Origin: Rhodanobacter sp. DHG33
GTDB taxonomy: Bacteria > Pseudomonadota > Gammaproteobacteria > Xanthomonadales > Rhodanobacteraceae
Assembly: GCF_014843005.1 (NCBI RefSeq)
Contig: NZ_JACYXM010000003.1
Location: forward strand, 1-64,000
Length of the DNA stretch: 64,000 bases
Reading direction: 5' to 3'
Under the pieces are notes generated by a model. It was not told the origin of the DNA. It worked only from the letters and a program-made list of their open reading frames with translations, and ran no database searches. Position 1 is the stretch's first letter. Each line of letters begins with the position of its first letter. This document shows positions 18,714 to 26,767 of this stretch, piece by piece. A program made the position numbers and the translations under genes.

Positions 18714-18947
18714 TCAGGGTGCCGGTGAGCTGATCACGGTCGACTGGTGTGGATGGCTAACTGCAGCTACGCGCGCACCGATTTCCCATAGCCGCATGCA
18801 GAATGCCTCTAAGGCCGTTGGATCAGACTCGCGTTGGCCTAGCCACCAAGCTCCGCCACGGCGCGCAATACGTATATTTGTCCGTCCGGCCCCTACTACA
18901 GGTACTACGTAGTACTTGTAGTAGCTTTCAGAGTCCCCTGTGTACAT
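18714..18947 (-). CDS. uncertain small protein downstream of the relaxase gene
   Basis: A 77-codon frame (MYTGDSESYYKYYVVP...) with a well-ordered pattern: YYVVPVVGAG, then RGGAWWLGQRESDPTALEAFCMRLWEIGARV, which looks like a genuine small fold rather than noise. The frame can start further upstream at 18977 and overlaps another small frame (18928-19059). No clear ribosome site is present. Position after the mob gene on the same strand suggests an accessory gene of the element. I do not recognise it. Confidence 0.4.
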   Translation of the reverse strand: MYTGDSESYYKYYVVPVVGAGRTNIRIARRGGAWWLGQRESDPTALEAFCMRLWEIGARVAAVSHPHQSTVISSPAP

Positions 18948-19059
18948 ATTTCCAAGTGCGTGCGCAGGCACATCCATGCTGGATGTTCAGGCCACACAGG
19001 CGTTGTTCGTCCCGATAGCGCTTCATCCTGTCTTCGGTATGCCGTATACGTTCGCTCAT
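18928..19059 (-). CDS. uncertain 43-codon basic protein
   Basis: Starts MSERIRHTEDRMKRYRDEQR and continues with a Cys-rich segment. The basic helical start resembles the N-termini of small DNA-binding or antitoxin-like proteins. AGGTGAA lies about nine bases before the ATG. It sits 79 bases after the relaxase stop on the same strand, and its end overlaps the next small frame. Too short to identify. Confidence 0.35.
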   Translation of the reverse strand: MSERIRHTEDRMKRYRDEQRLCGLNIQHGCACARTWKYVHRGL

Positions 19060-19138
19060 CTATCGACTTCACCTGGATCCGGGCTACGGGGTAGTCCATC
19101 AATGATGCGCAGGACTCCACCTGGATTAATCACCCTAG

Positions 19139-19888
19139 TCAGATACTCCACGGTTCCGGAGGCATCCACGGGGCGCCACCTTCCGGATGATGCTTCCGGT
19201 TGTGGGCGCACCCCGACTGGCTTTCCCGCATTTCACGAAACTCGGAAGCCCGCATGTAGGGAACCGGTTCCCGGGCAATCCCCTGCTCCCGAAGGGGGCG
19301 ATGGTCAACCCGGTCATCGAAGCCATACGCGTATAGTTCATCGTTGATCGTCTCGGCGATGATGCGGCGCATCTCGATGGTGGAGTTCTTGATCTCGGCA
19401 GGACGTATCCCACACCCGACCTTCTTGCATCCACCCCTTGCCGGGTGCTTGTTGTTGTAGCGACGAAATGTCTGCTCCGGCGAGCGGTCAACCCCATCAT
19501 CCACTCTGCCGGACAACATCCCATGCACATGCGGATGTCGAACCCCCGATTGGAACGCGGTGACTTCGTGGACCGCGAACATGTACGGCATACCTCTTGC
19601 AACCGCATCCATGATCTTCGATGCCAACCGAACGTTCTGTTCTGTGCTCAAGCAATTTGGCAAGCTGAAGGTGACAGCGATGAATGCGGGACTGTTCACG
19701 CGCTCGTACTTGTCCGAGGTCAAGAAGAAAGCCTCGGGGTCCGGCCATGCCCAGCTCGGCATATTGCCGTAGTTCCACCCAACAAAGTCATCCCGTTCGG
19801 CGAACTCACCCTTTCGCATGATGTACCTGATGTGATCAGCCGTCGTACCGCGTGCCTTCGACACGATGTCGAAGTGCAACTGTTTCAT
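19139..19888 (-). CDS. short MobA/MobL-like relaxase
   Basis: A 249-residue protein with the relaxase hallmark HPHVHGML (histidine cluster) preceded by FAVHEVTA, and an N-terminal MKQLHFDIVSKARGTTADHIRYIMRKGEF segment like MobA/MobL strand and helix starts. Such enzymes nick the origin of transfer. The histidines are present; a tyrosine for the covalent link would be sought in the first 70 residues (several are there). The protein lacks the long C-terminal helicase/primase region of large MobA proteins. The ATG at 19888 follows AAGGAA at good spacing; the frame is open to 19939 but that part is occupied by a terminator hairpin. GC content is low for the chromosome. Confidence 0.65.
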   Translation of the reverse strand: MKQLHFDIVSKARGTTADHIRYIMRKGEFAERDDFVGWNYGNMPSWAWPDPEAFFLTSDKYERVNSPAFIAVTFSLPNCLSTEQNVRLASKIMDAVARGMPYMFAVHEVTAFQSGVRHPHVHGMLSGRVDDGVDRSPEQTFRRYNNKHPARGGCKKVGCGIRPAEIKNSTIEMRRIIAETINDELYAYGFDDRVDHRPLREQGIAREPVPYMRASEFREMRESQSGCAHNRKHHPEGGAPWMPPEPWSI

Positions 19889-19917
19889 GGTCATTTCCTT
19901 CTCGCGAGCAACAAAAA

Positions 19918-19944
19918 AGCCAGCGAGGCAATGCCTCACTGGCT
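19918..19944 (-). terminator. intrinsic terminator/attenuator just before the relaxase gene
   Basis: On the minus strand AGCCAGTGAGGC, loop ATT, GCCTCGCTGGCT forms a 12-bp stem with one mismatch, and it is followed at once by TTTTTTG. It is a classic rho-independent terminator. It ends about 24 bases before the relaxase ATG, so it either closes the upstream CBASS transcript or acts as an attenuator in the relaxase leader. Confidence 0.7.
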
Positions 19945-20478
19945 ACCTAGACGGCCAAATTATTCTTACATCATCACTTCAGTCGAGAAACGTATGGTGG
20001 ACGTAGGCTTCTCAACCCACCAGCAAGTCCAAGAAGAAGTGCACTGATGTCACCACCCCGCACCCATCGAAGCAATTCATTCCTGTCCATAGTCCTAAGG
20101 ACACCTATGTAGAAAATTACTGGTGAGCGCATTGATGGATGGGTCGATGGTTCCTAACGGGGACGATGTCGCTGACGGTGATCGATCCTTTGGCCGAGCG
20201 CCCGCAGTGAAACACATCCATAGGTTAGTATGGTCATCACAAGCTACTGGCTAAGTGTCGTGGCGCAGACACCCGCGTTGCCAACAAGTCCTCGAGGGCA
20301 AGTGTCCGCCCATCGTCGACTACCCAACACGGCGGCAGATGCGAGCCTCTCTGATACCGGAAGATGTGTGCTTCCACGTCCGCGGTACCTGCCACCGTCA
20401 CGATATAAATCACACATTGCGAGCGGATTTTCTCGTCCTTGGGGCCAGCCTAACTTGCGCCAAGGTATACGCCTCCGG
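19945..20478. other. gene-free stretch between the CBASS-like operon and the relaxase gene
   Basis: About 530 bases. Open frames on both strands are short, overlapping and lack ribosome sites. An origin of transfer next to the relaxase would be expected here, but I could not single out a nick site. Base composition is mixed and no repeat longer than about ten bases stood out. Confidence 0.4.
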
Positions 20479-22038
20479 TCATTGACCGTTCTTGCCAAGT
20501 GGCAAAGTGTCGGCAGATGGATCCTCAGTCTCGGATCCAGGGCCGATGACGCATTGATACGTTAGGCCTTCGCGCGTCTTGAAGCGCTCAACAAAGGCAT
20601 CGAGCTCTTGATGGGACGCCAACACTGCCGCGTGCCGACTCTGAATGTTCTCGAGAGTGACCGTGATCCTTCCATCGGACGACGCACAAGCCATCGTGGT
20701 CGTGGCGCTGGATACGAGGAGATGCTTGTCGACTGGAACGTAGCAAACGAAGACTGCCTCGACGGGGAGAGACGGCGGAAGCATTACATCCGACGTTGCC
20801 CAATACCGCCAAGAGGTCAACACACCCGAGGTGAGACGATCGATCAAATCAAGCCACCGCTTGATATCCAAGACATGTTGCCATGATATTTCCACGGTTG
20901 GCGGCCAAGCGGCGCGTTGTGCGATTCGTTCGAGCACGCCAGCCATCTCGCATGCCCACTCGAGTCCGTCCAAATCAAGGTCTGCAGCCAATCCGTCAGG
21001 CCACATCTCCGTGCGAAGCGGCTGTGTAGTGGCGACCAACTCAACGAGTGTCCCGCATTCCTTTAGGGCCCTGAGAGCCAACCAAAGCTTCAGCCACTCG
21101 TTGGGTGCGGCCGCCTTGTTCGTCAGGTCAAAAGAAAAATGAATCTGGTTGGAATGCGCGACCGACGCTGTTAGGTCGAAGAGCTTCAATTGAACTCGCA
21201 GCCTCTTCTCCAAGCCTGGCGGTGTAAGGTAAATGTCGCCCTCAAACGTCAACGGTGATCCGCCGAGCGGGCGAACTGTGATCGTGCACGTGTCAAACGG
21301 TTGCGGCTTCACAGAGATCAGGGCCGAATGCGCCTCCGACGTCACTTCTGTCAAACCGAACCGCGTTTCGGTGATCTCCATTGAGTCCACGGCCACACGC
21401 CCCTCGAGCCCCAAGAACATCCTTTCTAGGTCGCCCTGCAGCGTCGGGGATATCGTGAAGGTCCCTCCAATCGGCCGCTCCTCAAAACCCAACGTACTGA
21501 GTTGATCCCGCTTCCGCAGGATGTAGGCCTGAAGACTGGGGCCGACGTGATTCAGGAAGGCCGACTTCATGGCCCGACCAGAGGCTTCAATTCGAGTGGC
21601 TCGCCCTAGTGGGAAGGTAATGAATTTCTTTGAGATGGGCCCCGTATTGTCGAGGCTCGCCTTCCGTAGCCGCTTTAGAACCGCGGCAAGCCGATCGTCC
21701 GACATAGGAAGCACGTGAAGCGCGACTACCTGGTTGGCATCATCGATGCGAATCCCAACGACGAACGATGGACCTGGGTCTTTGGCAAGGCGCTCCGCCA
21801 TGTCGAGCCGCAAACGGACTCGGTTCTTCGTGTGACCGATCGTCTTGACTTGAACGCGACACGTATGGGCTCCGGGTCGGCGATCGAGCGTTTCCCGCTC
21901 GGTGGGCATTTCAAAGTCCAAGATGAAATCCCAGCCGGCTCGATCCCAGGTGGATTTACTGAAGGTCAGTTCTTCTTCCGCACACCAGCCTCCAAATTTT
22001 TGTTCGCCGAGCGTGCCCAAAGGGTCAGGCTTGATCAT
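20479..22038 (-). CDS. DUF4365-type nuclease-like protein at the end of the CBASS-like operon
   Basis: A 519-residue protein. The first 100 residues fit DUF4365, a PD-(D/E)XK-type domain: Glu12 in GTLGEQKF, Asp37 in RAGWDFILDF and the RVQVKT motif (Gln63-x-Lys65). The other 400 residues form an unknown mixed domain with no SAVED, HNH or helicase motif that I can see. The ATG at 22038 is chosen because it overlaps the stop of the 66-codon gene (ATGA); an alternative start is at 22053. As the last gene after a CD-NTase and a patatin it may be a second, DNA-cutting effector or an accessory factor. The nuclease call rests on motif spacing only. Confidence 0.65.
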   Translation of the reverse strand: MIKPDPLGTLGEQKFGGWCAEEELTFSKSTWDRAGWDFILDFEMPTERETLDRRPGAHTCRVQVKTIGHTKNRVRLRLDMAERLAKDPGPSFVVGIRIDDANQVVALHVLPMSDDRLAAVLKRLRKASLDNTGPISKKFITFPLGRATRIEASGRAMKSAFLNHVGPSLQAYILRKRDQLSTLGFEERPIGGTFTISPTLQGDLERMFLGLEGRVAVDSMEITETRFGLTEVTSEAHSALISVKPQPFDTCTITVRPLGGSPLTFEGDIYLTPPGLEKRLRVQLKLFDLTASVAHSNQIHFSFDLTNKAAAPNEWLKLWLALRALKECGTLVELVATTQPLRTEMWPDGLAADLDLDGLEWACEMAGVLERIAQRAAWPPTVEISWQHVLDIKRWLDLIDRLTSGVLTSWRYWATSDVMLPPSLPVEAVFVCYVPVDKHLLVSSATTTMACASSDGRITVTLENIQSRHAAVLASHQELDAFVERFKTREGLTYQCVIGPGSETEDPSADTLPLGKNGQ

Positions 22039-22235
22039 GATCTGTGGCACCAAAGCGGATGTCGATTGACCTTAAGAATGCCGTCACGACTTTCCAATGC
22101 AACATGTGCACGGGCGCCCCCATCATCGAGCATGTGCGGCGCAAGACTGGAATTTCCCTTCGTACCGACGAGCGCCTCATCACGACGCCCACGATTGGAT
22201 TTCCTGCGTCCGAGCGGCCACTTATGGGCACGCAT
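22035..22235 (-). CDS. 66-codon protein packed between CD-NTase and nuclease genes
   Basis: The ATG follows the CD-NTase stop with no gap (TAAATG), and its TGA overlaps the next ATG by four bases, so the frame exactly fills the space between two genes. The product is basic at its N-terminus (MRAHKWPLGRRKSNRGRRDE) and soluble. No family is recognised. A competing frame of 77 codons (22025-22258, minus) overlaps both neighbours more deeply and reads less well as an operon member, although its C-terminal part looks ordered. A small regulator or linker of the CBASS-like operon is possible. Confidence 0.5.
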   Translation of the reverse strand: MRAHKWPLGRRKSNRGRRDEALVGTKGNSSLAPHMLDDGGARAHVALESRDGILKVNRHPLWCHRS

Positions 22236-23129
22236 TTACCATCCGTTCCAGAGTTCAACGGCGCCCTCTACGAAGGCATCGCAGTTCGCCTGCGTCCAGC
22301 ACGTATGCTGACCATCTCGCAGCAAATAGTACCGCTCGTTCGCGCATAGCAAATGGGCTTTCGACGCTTCGTTCCGATACCAATTCAGAACGTTGACTAC
22401 GCTGGTTCGGTAGTTGGACGCGAACTTCTCATTCGGTACGTTGTACAACAGTCCTTCGAGGTAGTACGAAGGGGCCACGCCGTCTTTGATGATGCCGGCA
22501 CCCACCATTCGGCTGCGCATGTTTTTGAAGATCCGCGCCATTGGCTTGAGCCGCTCGGACGTCATTTGGTGCTTTGTGGTTAGGTTCGCCGAGTGCTGCT
22601 TCGGATAGTTCGCAATGCGCTCGCCCTTGCTGTTGTAGAAACAGATCCCTTCGGCATAGTCGGAATCAGCCGCCGAGCGGAATTTGAAATACTCTCGGAA
22701 CTGGATCGCCGCGATGACGTCGGCCTTTCGACGTGTAGCACCTGCCTCAATGGCGATCGCTTTGTCACCCACGTTGACGGTGTTCCCGTATTGCCGCGTG
22801 AGTACCGAAGTAACATCCCGCTTAAAGTGCACGTGCCCATAGGTCGCACTGGAAACCACGGATATATAGGCAGCCCTTTCTGCGTCGGTTAGCCGGCTTA
22901 GGTCGCGCTCGTAGCAATCGTTAAGACAGATAACGATATCGACGTCGCTCTCGGCATAGATGTTCGTGTCGTTTCCGTAGGAGCCTTGAAGAAACACTTC
23001 GAAGTTCTTGCCTGAGTAAGGCGTGGCGTTGGCTTCAAGAACATTCTTGATCAAATGGTAGGTGGTGCTCGATTGACTGATCGATCCTTGGTGTGACCAG
23101 GTTTCGAGTTGCGCCTCTGGTATAGCCAT
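22236..23129 (-). CDS. CD-NTase (cGAS/DncV-like nucleotidyltransferase)
   Basis: A 297-residue cyclic-oligonucleotide synthase. The N-terminus (PEAQLETWSHQGSISQSSTTY) and the active site LQGSYGNDTNIYAESDVDIVI are those of bacterial CD-NTases: Gly49-Ser50 of the GS motif, the metal-binding Asp62 and Asp64, and a third acidic residue Asp137 in RKADVIA. The C-terminal helical part ends with VEGAVELWNGW. It would make a cyclic di- or trinucleotide when phage infection is sensed, to activate the neighbouring effector. The clade is uncertain; the start resembles CdnE-type enzymes. A strong AAAGGGGGG site precedes the ATG, and it starts 14 bases after the patatin gene. Confidence 0.9.
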   Translation of the reverse strand: MAIPEAQLETWSHQGSISQSSTTYHLIKNVLEANATPYSGKNFEVFLQGSYGNDTNIYAESDVDIVICLNDCYERDLSRLTDAERAAYISVVSSATYGHVHFKRDVTSVLTRQYGNTVNVGDKAIAIEAGATRRKADVIAAIQFREYFKFRSAADSDYAEGICFYNSKGERIANYPKQHSANLTTKHQMTSERLKPMARIFKNMRSRMVGAGIIKDGVAPSYYLEGLLYNVPNEKFASNYRTSVVNVLNWYRNEASKAHLLCANERYYLLRDGQHTCWTQANCDAFVEGAVELWNGW

Positions 23130-23143
23130 ATTCCCCCCTTTGA

Positions 23144-24091
23144 CTACATTAAGTACTCGCGAAGGATTTTCTCTCGCGAGGCAAACGATTCGCGCCCACG
23201 TTGAAACAGGATGTCCAGCTTCTTGAGGTCATGCTCAAGCAGATCCGTGGCCATTTCCGGCGCGACATAAGTGTCGCTAATGCGGACGGTGGGCACGTCG
23301 TGGAATAAAATACTGCAAAGTTGATCCATCGACTGGGTGTTGATCTCCAACGTCTTCTGCAGCAACTGGACACTGATGAGGTATTTCTTCGCCAGCCGCA
23401 TCAGGAGCTTCGGTTTGGGTTCCGGATAGACACCGACACCGACACTTACAAGCCGGATATCTTCGTGCGCAAAGCCAAGCGCACGCACTGCATCGGCGAT
23501 CGCATAGAGCGTTGGATTGTTTGCGCAGTAACCACCGTCGACCAACTCAATCTCCTCCCCCGTGGCTGTAGTGATGATCGTGCGCGCAAAAAAGGGATAC
23601 GCCGAGCACGATGCTCGGACGGCATCTGCAACGCTCACGCCGAAGCCCGGTACAAAAGTACCAACTCGGCCGTGCGCCTGCGCCACACTGCCTTTAAAGA
23701 TCATTGGTCGCTCGGTCAGCCACTTGGCGGTAATGACGCCGATGCCGGTCTTGACGTCACTGAAGCTCGCATTCACAAAGATCTCATTAGCCAGCTTTTT
23801 CAATGCGGCCGATCGCGCTGACGCGTCCTTCTGCGACATCACGGTGGGAACGTGTGAGCGGTAGAGGTTCAGAATCGCGTCAATGCTGTAACCAAGCGCA
23901 ATTAACGATGCGATGATCGCGCCTGTACTAGTGCCGAAGACCAGATCGAACTTTTGATACAACGGGCACCCGACCATGGCCTCGATTTCCTTGAGAACTC
24001 CCAAGGTGTAGAAGCCCTTGGCACCGCCTCCATCCAGAGTCAGCACACGTAACAGGGAGGCTGACAGCACTTGATTTGAATTGTCTGTCAC
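23144..24091 (-). CDS. CapV-like patatin phospholipase, CBASS effector
   Basis: A 315-residue patatin-like lipase. The oxyanion loop DGGGAKG (20-26), the nucleophile Ser55 in GTSTG and the catalytic Asp in VDGGYCANNP are all intact. In CBASS such enzymes are switched on by the cyclic nucleotide and degrade the inner membrane, killing the infected cell. The start is GTG with GAGG about ten bases upstream. It is followed after 14 bases by the CD-NTase and preceded after 75 bases by a membrane/HEPN-like gene on the same strand, so effector and synthase are clearly co-expressed. Confidence 0.9.
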   Translation of the reverse strand: MTDNSNQVLSASLLRVLTLDGGGAKGFYTLGVLKEIEAMVGCPLYQKFDLVFGTSTGAIIASLIALGYSIDAILNLYRSHVPTVMSQKDASARSAALKKLANEIFVNASFSDVKTGIGVITAKWLTERPMIFKGSVAQAHGRVGTFVPGFGVSVADAVRASCSAYPFFARTIITTATGEEIELVDGGYCANNPTLYAIADAVRALGFAHEDIRLVSVGVGVYPEPKPKLLMRLAKKYLISVQLLQKTLEINTQSMDQLCSILFHDVPTVRISDTYVAPEMATDLLEHDLKKLDILFQRGRESFASREKILREYLM

Positions 24092-24166
24092 TCTGCTTGC
24101 CCTCGCTGTGGTTCAAGAGTAGGCGACTAGGCGGCTCTGAAATCTCGACCCACCGTCGCGTATGGC

Positions 24167-24817
24167 CTATTTGGCGGCAGTTCGAATGTGATCGGCGAGG
24201 GCGAACGCGAGATCAACGTACTTGTCCGCGTCACCGACGCCAAGGTTCAGTTCCTCGGCGTGAGCTGCCTTGTTACGGAGCTCTCTGAGCTTATTGAAGG
24301 CAACGAGCTGCCCCGCGTCGATGACCTTGCACTGGAGTAGGTATTCCCCAAGGCGATTCATCGTACGAAAGACTTCCGGGTGATTGCCTGGCAGCCAGAA
24401 GGACGCGGCTGCTGTGGACGCGGCCGCCTCGACTTCGACCCAGGCTTCCAAAATGGCGGCCCGCGGCGATATTTGCGCTAGCCGCCTAACCACCTTTTCG
24501 CGATCCGACGCGTCAGCCGAAAGTCCTATTTCATCGACCTTGATGACGTCTCCGTCAAATGAGCTTTTCAGGGGAGTGGTCGACGTTTCCGTTGACGGAA
24601 TTGCCCCAGAAGCTTCTGCTACTGTCCCTGCGCGCGCACCAACATTAATTTGGGCGATTTCGTGCGCAAACTCCAGCTCGAATTCCTTAACCTTCAGCTT
24701 GCGAAGCAAGGGAATGAGATCTCGGATTTGCCTCCGGAGCGCGAACACCAAAAGGAGGAGGGTCGCTGGCCAGGCAATGGCCCTGAGCACCCCCACAACG
24801 AAGGTCATCCAATTCAT
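24167..24817 (-). CDS. membrane-anchored protein with HEPN/DUF4145-like motif
   Basis: About 216 residues. One membrane helix lies near residues 5-27, followed by a basic helix (RRQIRDLIPLLRKLKVKEFELEF) and a Ser/Thr-rich linker. The C-terminal helical domain contains KLRELRNKAAHAEEL near residue 180, which fits the Rx4H pattern of HEPN/DUF4145 domains. HEPN domains are often RNases in defence systems, but in DUF4145-type proteins the role is less clear. The ATG at 24817 is used, with GGGG upstream. It precedes the patatin gene by 75 bases and may be the first gene of the CBASS-like operon. Assignment to the system is inferred from position. Confidence 0.6.
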   Translation of the reverse strand: MNWMTFVVGVLRAIAWPATLLLLVFALRRQIRDLIPLLRKLKVKEFELEFAHEIAQINVGARAGTVAEASGAIPSTETSTTPLKSSFDGDVIKVDEIGLSADASDREKVVRRLAQISPRAAILEAWVEVEAAASTAAASFWLPGNHPEVFRTMNRLGEYLLQCKVIDAGQLVAFNKLRELRNKAAHAEELNLGVGDADKYVDLAFALADHIRTAAK

Positions 24818-24991
24818 TTTCAACCCCAGTCGTCATCGCATTTGGTGCAGACAGTACGCGTTTCTACACGCGGATCATTCTAGACCGCCTGTAGGCTGGC
24901 CACGAGGAGGGGGCCAATGGATGGCAACGGCAGCAAGGGACGGCGCGCGTACTATGGCGTTTTAGTACTTCAAAAATTTATATGACCAATG

Positions 24992-25029
24992 GATGTCCTC
25001 CCCTCCCCGCACGGGGAGGAGAGGACATC
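24992..25029. terminator. strong hairpin after the lipoprotein gene
   Basis: GATGTCCTCCCCTCCCC at 24992-25008 pairs with 25013-25029 around a GCAC loop, with one mismatch in 17 base pairs. It begins six bases after the end of the minus-strand lipoprotein gene. There is no T-run directly after it, so the terminator role is probable from position but not certain. Confidence 0.55.
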
Positions 25030-25034
25030 ATCAC

Positions 25035-26687
25035 CTACTGTCCCAGTGTCTTGCAGGTATTGGCCATTTCCCTTGCTGCGTCGATGCTGATCGTGTCATC
25101 GAGGCCTTGCGCATCGGCTTGCTTGCGAGCGGCGTCTTCCAGCTTCTGGAGACACGGAGTCTGGGCAGGCCAACCATCGTTGCTTGAACCGGTGGGAGAC
25201 TGGGCGGCCGATGCTTGTGCAGTTACATCCAGCTGGGCTGCTTGCTGCATCGTCTGCTGACTAGGAGCTTGCACCGGTTGTTGAGTCTGAGCGGACTCCT
25301 GTATGTCGCCAAACTTGTCGATGGACACCACCGTGGCTTCCTTGGCCATGACGTCTGGAGTGGCTTTTCCAACAAGATAACCCGACCTGTCATAGCAGAG
25401 GTCACTCAGGCAGATGAGCTTGTTACCCGGAAGCGAAGCCGGCGCATGAATGAAATTACCGCTCATGTTGGGCTGGACTGCTTTCACAGCAATCTGAACG
25501 TCTGTCGGATCAACCGGAAACAGATACTGCCTAATGTCAGGGTGGTCGAACAGCGTGAGATAACCCAGTGAGTCCATGCCATATGAACCCACATGTCCAG
25601 CCAGTCCTTTTTGATGGTAAGCGGTCTCCGCTGCATCTTGCGGTGTCTTACCCGGGAAGAGTTGAGCCAGCTTATTGCCGTAGGTTGTTTCTAGTTGACT
25701 GGTGGACAACACCATTTGTTGCGTCAGTTCGGGCTGTGCTACCCAGTTGTCCAGCATGATCTGGCTGTAGCTGTTAATGCGGCTATCTTCTTTGGCTATG
25801 ACTTCTTGAGTGGCCTTTCCAACGAGACGAGCACCGCCGTCGTAGCAGTAGTCGTTCAGGCAAAAGATCTTGTTCGCCCCAATGTTGTTTAGCGAGTGTC
25901 GGAGGATTTCAGGAACGATGGACGGATCAACCTTGAAACCGTTTTGAACATCGGCCGGATCAACCGAATAAACCAAGGCTCTGGTTTCGGGAGTGTCTTC
26001 CAAGACGAGATAACCTGCGGAATCTATGCCGAACGATTTCGTCGATTGGGGCATTCCCCTCTGCAGGTAGGCGCGCAAGGCGGCGTGAAGCGGTGGTTGG
26101 TCTGGATAGAACTGGGCCAACTGGTTGCCGTAGGTCGTGTCCGGAATTGCCCGAATCGGTTTGGTCGCTTCCGGGGGGCCAGGAATGCGCCTGTTCATCA
26201 GATACGAATAGGCTTGGTCGAAGTTGGTGAACTTGTTGTCGACGATTGTGCTTGAGAGCACATCTACCGCGAGGGCGCCGTAGTTCGTCGTGGTGGCGGT
26301 ACGGTCCTTATGACGGATGACAAGGCCAACACCCGTCAAGGACGGCGTGCCGTCGGCGCCGTAAGTCCACTGCCAGACATCCCCTGCCGAAACGGCGTCC
26401 ATGCCGTTCTTGACGAACATCGAGTCGTCGATGCCTTTGTAGTTGCAGTCGTATTCGACGACGGTTCGCTTATGGTCGTCTTGAGATGTTGTCCATTTCA
26501 CTGAACCGCACACCTTCCGATTGTCCAACGCCTGGTCGACGGTCATGTCGGGGCCGTTAGTGAGGTTGCTGTAGCTGAAAGGTAGCGCCTTGACCTCGGT
26601 GATCTGCTTGTCGTCACCGCATCCGGTGAGAGCAAGCATGGCGGTACAAGTCATTATTGCAAGAAGAAAATGGTTAGTACGTTTCAC
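25035..26687 (-). CDS. putative lipoprotein with a duplicated module
   Basis: About 550 residues starting at a GTG with AGGGG six bases upstream. The start (MKRTNHFLL...) is a lipoprotein signal with the lipobox LTGC, lipidated Cys23. Two similar modules of about 140 residues follow: each begins TYGN(Q/K)LAQ(F/L)(Y/F)P, has a SFG/SYG(I/M)DS(A/L)GYL segment, the VDP(A/T)DVQ motif, a Cys-pair CL(N/S)D(Y/L)CYD and ends LVGKAT.(E/D)V(I/M)AKE. A Gln-rich linker and a short C-terminal domain with two Cys complete it. No known enzyme motif. It would sit on the periplasmic face of a membrane. It follows an integral-membrane gene (26768-27424) on the same strand; the pair may work together. Function unknown. 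Confidence 0.7.
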   Translation of the reverse strand: MKRTNHFLLAIMTCTAMLALTGCGDDKQITEVKALPFSYSNLTNGPDMTVDQALDNRKVCGSVKWTTSQDDHKRTVVEYDCNYKGIDDSMFVKNGMDAVSAGDVWQWTYGADGTPSLTGVGLVIRHKDRTATTTNYGALAVDVLSSTIVDNKFTNFDQAYSYLMNRRIPGPPEATKPIRAIPDTTYGNQLAQFYPDQPPLHAALRAYLQRGMPQSTKSFGIDSAGYLVLEDTPETRALVYSVDPADVQNGFKVDPSIVPEILRHSLNNIGANKIFCLNDYCYDGGARLVGKATQEVIAKEDSRINSYSQIMLDNWVAQPELTQQMVLSTSQLETTYGNKLAQLFPGKTPQDAAETAYHQKGLAGHVGSYGMDSLGYLTLFDHPDIRQYLFPVDPTDVQIAVKAVQPNMSGNFIHAPASLPGNKLICLSDLCYDRSGYLVGKATPDVMAKEATVVSIDKFGDIQESAQTQQPVQAPSQQTMQQAAQLDVTAQASAAQSPTGSSNDGWPAQTPCLQKLEDAARKQADAQGLDDTISIDAAREMANTCKTLGQ

Positions 26688-26767
26688 GATAAGCCCCTGC
26701 CAGATAGTGGTGGTCGCACACATATCTCGCGTTCCGAGCCATTTCTGGCTCGGAGCGCGAAGTGGAT

